Assembly (NCBI GenBank): GCA_040901775.1
Contig: JBBDYF010000014.1
Location: 1 to 9,111 of the forward strand
Direction: 5' to 3'
Source: CAYLLN01 sp040901775
Lineage (GTDB): Bacteria > Planctomycetota > Planctomycetia > Pirellulales > Pirellulaceae
Length of the DNA stretch: 9,111 nt
Made by a program: the position numbers and the translations under genes. The notes below the pieces were generated by a model, which searched no databases, had not been told where the DNA came from, and was given only the letters and a program-made list of their open reading frames with translations. Positions 5,392 through 9,111 of this stretch are shown one piece after another (within the stretch, counting starts at the first letter, position 1; each line of letters begins with the position of its first letter).

Positions 5392-7236
5392 ATGAATCTG
5401 CTCTACATTGTGCTCCCCTCGGCGATCGTGTTGACCATCGCCTATTTCACCTACGGCCGCCTGCTGGCCCGCCTGTTCCGGCTCGATCCCAAACAAATCA
5501 CCCCGGCCCACGAATTGAAGGATGGTCTCGACTACGAGCCGCTGGCGCCGGGGTCGCTGGTGCCGCAGCACTTCTCGGCCATCGCGGCAGCCGGGCCGAT
5601 CGTCGGCCCGATCATCGCCGGCCTGACGTTCGGCTGGTTGCCCGCCCTGATCTGGATTCTGGTCGGCTCGATTCTGATCGGCGGGGTTCACGACATGGGG
5701 GCCCTGGTCGCCTCGATCCGGCACAAGGCGCGGTCGATCGCCGAAGTGGTTCGCGACAACATGAGCCGGCGGAGCTACCTGCTGTTTCTCACGTTTATTT
5801 GGCTGGCGCTGGTCTATATCATCGTCGCCTTTACCGACGTGACGGCGGGGTCGTTTCTGGGCGAGCCGACGCCCGAAAACGGCAATGTCGGCGGCGGGGC
5901 GATCGCCTCGGCGTCGCTGCTCTATCTCGGTTTGACGATCCTCATGGGGGTTTGCCTGCGGTACTTCAAAACGCCCAAGGGAATCACGCTGGTAGCGTTC
6001 ATCGTGCTGGTGGGCGGGGCGATCGTCGCCGGGCCGTGGATGCCGTTGGACGTGGCCGAGCTGGCGTATCGGCCCGCCGAGGGTGCCTCCGCCGATCTGT
6101 ACGCAGCCGCCAAGGCCAACGACGCCGGGGCGATCGCCACGATCTCGCAAACGCGCAAAGGCTGGGACATCGTGCTGCTCTTGTACTGCCTGTTTGCCGG
6201 CATGGCCCCAGTCTGGATGATCCTTCAGCCGCGAGGACAGTTGGGGGGCTACTTCCTGTACTTTGCCCTGGGTGCGGGAGCGTTGGGCCTGATGATGGGG
6301 GGAAGCCATGCACTTTATCCCGCCTTCCGCGGCTGGGAGGCGGCCTTGCCCAAGGCGGGCGCGACGGTGCAGCCGCTGTTTCCCATCTTGTTTATTATGA
6401 TCGCCTGCGGGGCCTGCTCGGGCTTTCATTCGCTGATCGCCTCGGGCACGACCTCCAAACAGTTGCGTAGCGAAACCGACGCCAAGGTGGTTGGCTACGG
6501 CACCATGCTGATGGAGGCGATGGTCGCCATCGTGGCCCTCTCGTGCGTGATGATGTTCGCCGAAGGAGCCAGCGAGCTATCCGGGGCGCCCAACCAGATT
6601 TACGCCCACGGAATCTCCCAGTTTTTGGGCGCCTTCTCGGTGCCGCGAGGGATCGGAATGGCGTTCGCCCTGATGGCATTTGCCACCTTTGTGTATGACA
6701 CGCTCGACGTTTGCACGCGGCTGGGGCGGTTCATCCTGCAAGAGCTGACGGGCCTGCACAACTGGGTTGGCCGCTTTCTGGGAACGGCCCTCACCGCTGG
6801 AGTTCCAGTGTACTTTTTGCTGGCGACGCCGAACGTGGTGCTCGTGGACGGGAAGTATGCGCCGCCGCCGCCGGTCTGGCTGACCTTCTGGAACCTGTTT
6901 GGCGCGAGCAACCAGTTGCTCGCCGCGCTCACGCTGCTGGGCATTACGGTTTGGCTCTGGCGAACGCGCCGTGCGTGGTGGGTCTGGCTGGTGACCGGCG
7001 TTCCCACGGTCTGGATGTACGTGATGAGCACCTGGGCCCTCGCCTCGATGACGCTCCCCGCATTTCGCGATGCCAGCGGCTGGCGGGCGCCGGCCGATCC
7101 GGTGCCCTGGGTCGGGCTGCTGTTGATCGCCCTGGCGGGGCTGATGCTGATCGAAGCAATCCGCATCCTGGCGTCGCTGGGAACGCCCACCCCGCCGACG
7201 ACGAAAGCCATTCCCGCCGGAGCAGCCGGCTCTTAG
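5392..7236 (+). CDS. cstA: CstA-family peptide/pyruvate transporter (carbon starvation protein A)
   Basis: This is a 614-residue integral membrane protein with about a dozen or more hydrophobic segments. It carries the CstA family features in order: DYEP at 47-50, PQHFSAIAAAGPIVGPIIAG (58-77), GGVHDMGALVASIRHKARSI (97-116), CGACSGFHSLIASGTTSKQL (359-378) and NLFGASNQLLAALTLLGI near 490-508. The N-terminal CstA core is followed by the C-terminal five-helix region, so it looks full length. Characterised relatives (E. coli CstA and BtsT) import peptides or pyruvate when carbon is scarce; the substrate here cannot be read from sequence. The ATG at 5392 was chosen because MNLLYIVLPSAIVLTIAYFT starts the first helix; an in-frame upstream start at 5221 adds a non-hydrophobic stretch. 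A small membrane protein follows after 13 bases. Confidence 0.92.
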   Translation: MNLLYIVLPSAIVLTIAYFTYGRLLARLFRLDPKQITPAHELKDGLDYEPLAPGSLVPQHFSAIAAAGPIVGPIIAGLTFGWLPALIWILVGSILIGGVHDMGALVASIRHKARSIAEVVRDNMSRRSYLLFLTFIWLALVYIIVAFTDVTAGSFLGEPTPENGNVGGGAIASASLLYLGLTILMGVCLRYFKTPKGITLVAFIVLVGGAIVAGPWMPLDVAELAYRPAEGASADLYAAAKANDAGAIATISQTRKGWDIVLLLYCLFAGMAPVWMILQPRGQLGGYFLYFALGAGALGLMMGGSHALYPAFRGWEAALPKAGATVQPLFPILFIMIACGACSGFHSLIASGTTSKQLRSETDAKVVGYGTMLMEAMVAIVALSCVMMFAEGASELSGAPNQIYAHGISQFLGAFSVPRGIGMAFALMAFATFVYDTLDVCTRLGRFILQELTGLHNWVGRFLGTALTAGVPVYFLLATPNVVLVDGKYAPPPPVWLTFWNLFGASNQLLAALTLLGITVWLWRTRRAWWVWLVTGVPTVWMYVMSTWALASMTLPAFRDASGWRAPADPVPWVGLLLIALAGLMLIEAIRILASLGTPTPPTTKAIPAGAAGS

Positions 7237-7249
7237 CGGTGGCAGAACA

Positions 7250-7498
7250 ATGAGTGAATTGAAGTCGAGGCGTCGCTCGAGGCCAATTGTGGCAGTCGCC
7301 CTATTCTTCGCCACTGCGATGTCTTGCGGCTACTTGTTGTCGATTGGACCGGTATTCGCGCTGGTACTTAAGGGAAAAATTACAGAGCAGGCCTTCGGAT
7401 TGATCTACGCACCGATTTTATTCCTCGACGACCGAGGTGTGTTCGGCGAAGTACTGGGATGGTACCTGGCACTCTGGGCCGATCGATTGATGCCCTAA
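7250..7498 (+). CDS. Small hypothetical membrane protein (82 residues), cstA neighbour
   Basis: After a basic start (MSELKSRRRSRP), residues 13-40 are strongly hydrophobic (IVAVALFFATAMSCGYLL, then SIGPVFALVL) and form one membrane helix. A second, less certain segment is IYAPILFLD (52-60) with VLGWYLALW (68-76). The pattern 'LSIGP...G.I......IYAP...L......WYL.LW' resembles small membrane proteins I recall as common in planctomycetes, with no known function. The ATG lies 13 bases after the cstA stop, so the two are probably cotranscribed. It is not the YbdD/YjiX partner usual beside cstA in enterobacteria; that family is shorter and soluble-looking. Confidence 0.65.
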   Translation: MSELKSRRRSRPIVAVALFFATAMSCGYLLSIGPVFALVLKGKITEQAFGLIYAPILFLDDRGVFGEVLGWYLALWADRLMP

Positions 7499-7570
7499 AG
7501 AGCCAATGAAGCACAGTTTCGACATTTTTGTGAATGCTACGCCCGCGCGAACGGCAAACGGCGGCAACTG

Positions 7571-7658
7571 GAACAGAAGGCAACGAAGAAAACGAAGGGT
7601 GGATGGACGCGACAGCTCACATTTCTTCCTCCTTGGTTGCCTTCGTTAGCTTCTGTTC
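7571..7658. repeat. Large imperfect palindrome of 9-bp AACRAAG units
   Basis: The left arm (7571-7598) reads as three 9-bp units, GAACAGAAG, GCAACGAAG and AAAACGAAG, plus G. The right arm (7631-7658), on the other strand, reads GAACAGAAG, CTAACGAAG and GCAACCAAG, plus G. The arms pair at 23 of 28 positions around a loop of about 32 bases. The element lies between the ends of two convergent genes, where it could act as a two-way terminator or an mRNA 3' stabiliser. I recall similar AACAGAAG/AACGAAG strings between planctomycete genes but cannot check this here. Confidence 0.7.
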
Positions 7659-7679
7659 AAACTCCTCTGGTTGCCGATC

Positions 7680-8213
7680 CTAGGCCGCTCCCGCGCTGTG
7701 CGGGTGCGCCAGGCCAAGCACTTCGCGCACGGGCCGCGCCAGCGACCGAAACTGGGCCGTGGGAACGCTCACCGTTCCCCAGCGCAACGAAAGCTGCTTC
7801 GACCAACTCGCGTAGTGGTCCAGGCGGATCGCCACGAAGCCATACAAGCTGTCTCGAAAGACGAATAGCTCGTCGGCCGGCAGCGGGGCCCGCTCCCCCA
7901 CCACGTTGTAGGCGAAGACCAACAGCCCCGTGAATCGCGGGCCAAACAGTGCTTCCCAGGCGGCCAGGCTGGTCAGTTCGTCCGCGGTGGACCAGTTCTT
8001 CCAATAGCTCGCGCCGGTCGGAAAGCGCCGCCCCTTGACATCGACCAGCCAGCCGCCGCCGGCGGTCCGCGGCGAAACGATAAAGTCCAGGCTCTTCAGC
8101 GACCGCTCGCCCGCCAAACTGCGATGGGTTTCGTCCACCGCGATGTACGGCGCTGCGAGCCAGCGCAAATACGCCTCGAAGGCTGCCTCGTAGTGATTGC
8201 GGCGATTGGCCAT
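7680..8213 (-). CDS. HYExAFE family protein, PD-(D/E)XK nuclease-like
   Basis: The 177-residue protein opens MANRRNHYEAAFEAYLRWL and contains the exact HYExAFE string at residues 7-13. I recall this as the naming signature of a family found in planctomycetes. Residues 41-61 hold SLDFIV (D43) and WLVDVKGR (D58-V59-K60), with acidic E9 and E13 in the first helix. This E...D...DxK arrangement is what the PD-(D/E)XK nuclease superfamily uses to bind Mg2+ and cut DNA or RNA, so a nuclease fold is a reasonable inference, though not demonstrated. No signal peptide or membrane segment is visible. The ATG at 8213 has GAGGA a short distance upstream. It ends a minus-strand series beginning beyond the window, 27 bases after the 44-residue ORF. 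Confidence 0.8.
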   Translation of the reverse strand: MANRRNHYEAAFEAYLRWLAAPYIAVDETHRSLAGERSLKSLDFIVSPRTAGGGWLVDVKGRRFPTGASYWKNWSTADELTSLAAWEALFGPRFTGLLVFAYNVVGERAPLPADELFVFRDSLYGFVAIRLDHYASWSKQLSLRWGTVSVPTAQFRSLARPVREVLGLAHPHSAGAA

Positions 8214-8240
8214 GCCGAGTCCTCGTTGCTCTTCGTCATT

Positions 8241-8375
8241 TTATCCGTCGCGGCCAGCCGTTGCCAAGCGAGGCAGGTTCTTCGGCCCCCTCACCGTCTC
8301 CAGCTTGTTGCCGGACGACAGGTACAGCATGGCCCCCGCTTCGGCGATGACCATTTCGCCGGAACGCCGCCCCAT
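8241..8375 (-). CDS. Small hypothetical protein (44 residues) between exonuclease and HYExAFE genes
   Basis: The minus strand has ATG at 8375-8373 and TAA at 8243-8241. The protein starts MGRRSGEMVIAEAGAMLYLS and continues SGNKLETVRGPKNLPRLATA, then GRDG. It is too short for usual ORF cut-offs. Two things argue it is real: its ATG is two bases after the exonuclease TGA, which implies coupled translation, and its codons end mostly in G or C, as in the neighbours. It also fills an otherwise unexplained space inside a tightly packed operon. The product is basic, has no membrane segment and matches no family that I recognise. Confidence 0.55.
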   Translation of the reverse strand: MGRRSGEMVIAEAGAMLYLSSGNKLETVRGPKNLPRLATAGRDG

Positions 8376-8377
8376 CG

Positions 8378-8947
8378 TCAGGCGTTCTGGCTCGCGCGAA
8401 TCCGGGCCAGCAGTTGGCAGAAGATGCCGGCGATGTTCCAGGCGTCATCGACCCCTCGATGATGCGTCCCTTCCAGCGGCATGCCGATTCGCTCGCAGGC
8501 CTCGTCCAGGGCCGATTCCTTCAGGTCGCCATAGGCCGCGGCGAACAGCGTTTTGACGTTCAAGTGCCGCGTGCCAAAGGGGTAAGGAACGGTCAGCTCT
8601 TTACACACCTTATGGAACTGGTTGCGATCGTAGTCGCCCCAGCTCACCCACAATCGTTCGAGCGAGCGGTACTCGCGTTTGAGGACGCTCACTGCGTCGG
8701 CCAGGGTGCCGGCGGTCAAAAAATCGTCGGGCTTAAGGGTGGTGAGTTGCGTGCAGAATTCGCTGATTTTTGAGCGCACCGGCCGGACGAGCAGGCACCG
8801 CTTCTCGATCCGCTCGAGCCGGGCCAGATCGACCACGCACAGCCCAACCTCGATGATCTCGCTCAGTTGCCCGGGCGGCGGGGCCTGGCCGCTCCAGCAG
8901 GTCGATTCGATGTCGATGACGAGCACGCGGTCGAGCAGTTTGGCCAT
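8378..8947 (-). CDS. DEDDh-family 3'-5' exonuclease (ERI-1/KapD-like)
   Basis: The 189-residue product is a single exonuclease domain. Motif I is VIDIES with D12 and E14; motif II is SWGDYDRNQF around D105/D107; motif III is HHRGVDDAWNIA with H163 and D168 in the Hx4D spacing of the DEDDh class. These four acids and the histidine bind two metal ions and remove nucleotides from the 3' end of RNA or DNA. The additional pattern of TCWSG near the start, EIIEVGLCVVD (30-40), ISEFCTQLT (61-69) and HLNVKTLFA fits the ERI-1/KapD branch, several members of which act on RNA. The substrate cannot be decided from sequence. The ATG at 8947 lies 36 bases after the stop of the upstream gene, and the small ORF follows two bases after its stop, so it belongs to an operon. 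Confidence 0.9.
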   Translation of the reverse strand: MAKLLDRVLVIDIESTCWSGQAPPPGQLSEIIEVGLCVVDLARLERIEKRCLLVRPVRSKISEFCTQLTTLKPDDFLTAGTLADAVSVLKREYRSLERLWVSWGDYDRNQFHKVCKELTVPYPFGTRHLNVKTLFAAAYGDLKESALDEACERIGMPLEGTHHRGVDDAWNIAGIFCQLLARIRASQNA

Positions 8948-8983
8948 CCTCAGAATCGTACCACAGGCCCGCCCCGCGCGGTT

Positions 8984-9111
8984 CTAACCGATCGCCGCCA
9001 CAAAATCCTCGGCCAGCCGCTCGAGCACTTCGCGGGTCAGATTGGCAGGAATGATCTCGCGGAGTTGCCCGGGTCGCTTTTGATACCGGCTGAGCCAAAT
9101 ATCGCCGCCGC
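8984..9111 (-). CDS. C-terminal fragment of an unidentified gene
   Basis: On the minus strand an open frame enters from the right edge and ends at TAG (8986-8984). The visible 41 residues read GGDIWLSRYQKRPGQLREII and then PANLTREVLERLAEDFVAAI, then G. The final part looks like an amphipathic helix, and codon use matches the neighbours. No family is recognisable from so short a piece. It stops 36 bases before the exonuclease ATG and is probably the upstream member of the same operon. Confidence 0.6.
   Translation of the reverse strand, partial: GGDIWLSRYQKRPGQLREIIPANLTREVLERLAEDFVAAIG

Noticed and set aside
5146..6429. Minus-strand ORF of 427 codons opposite cstA
   Set aside because: Rich in Q, R, D and G with no hydrophobic core; it is the typical antisense translation of a membrane-protein gene.
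7571..7658. Insertion-sequence inverted repeats
   Set aside because: The arms enclose only about 32 bases and there is no transposase, so this is a palindrome rather than IS ends.
1..9111. Dedicated phage-defence or mobile island
   Set aside because: No recombinase, transposase, toxin-antitoxin pair, phage gene or tRNA insertion site is visible; the nuclease-like genes alone do not show a defence function.

Overview
The window is GC-rich, densely packed chromosomal DNA, most likely from a planctomycete of the Pirellulales type. That placement is inference: it rests on a protein opening with the HYEAAFE signature of the HYExAFE family, an HD-GYP protein with the N-terminal layout I associate with planctomycetes, GC-rich codon use, few strong Shine-Dalgarno sites, and 9-bp AACRAAG-type intergenic repeats. 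A run of ten Ns at 4771-4780 shows that this is a scaffolded draft assembly. No rRNA, tRNA, CRISPR array, transposase or integrase is visible.

Layout, left to right. (1) 1-172, minus: the N-terminus of a Gfo/Idh/MocA-type oxidoreductase. A divergent intergenic region separates it from a plus-strand pair: a small exported thioredoxin-fold protein with a WCPGC site (400-831) and a TIGR04283-type family 2 glycosyltransferase (875-1642). (2) 1573-2954, minus: a two-gene cyclic-di-GMP module, an HD-GYP phosphodiesterase followed by a PilZ receptor joined through an ATGA stop/start overlap. The PilZ 3' end overlaps the glycosyltransferase 3' end by 70 bp, tail to tail. (3) 3154-3963, plus: a DUF2071 (YqjF-like) protein.

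(4) 3964-4496 is a gene-poor stretch. It has a possible terminator, four copies of an 11-bp TTTCGCTTATC-like motif, a run of stable hairpins, and a near-consensus sigma-70 promoter reading leftward into them. This is the best place to look for something undescribed, perhaps a small structured RNA. (5) 4497-5237, plus: a short signal-peptide ORF that overlaps a second reading frame, then an exported protein of unknown function interrupted by the assembly gap. (6) 5392-7498, plus: a CstA-family transporter followed by an 82-residue membrane protein.

(7) 7499-7679: a large imperfect palindrome of 9-bp units between convergent genes. (8) 7680-9111, minus: a compact set read in the order unknown gene (partial), DEDDh 3'-5' exonuclease, 44-residue small ORF, HYExAFE protein with PD-(D/E)XK-like residues.

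Functionally the window is mixed: second-messenger signalling, carbon uptake, sugar transfer and a possible nucleic-acid-processing operon. Nothing links these modules to each other beyond adjacency.
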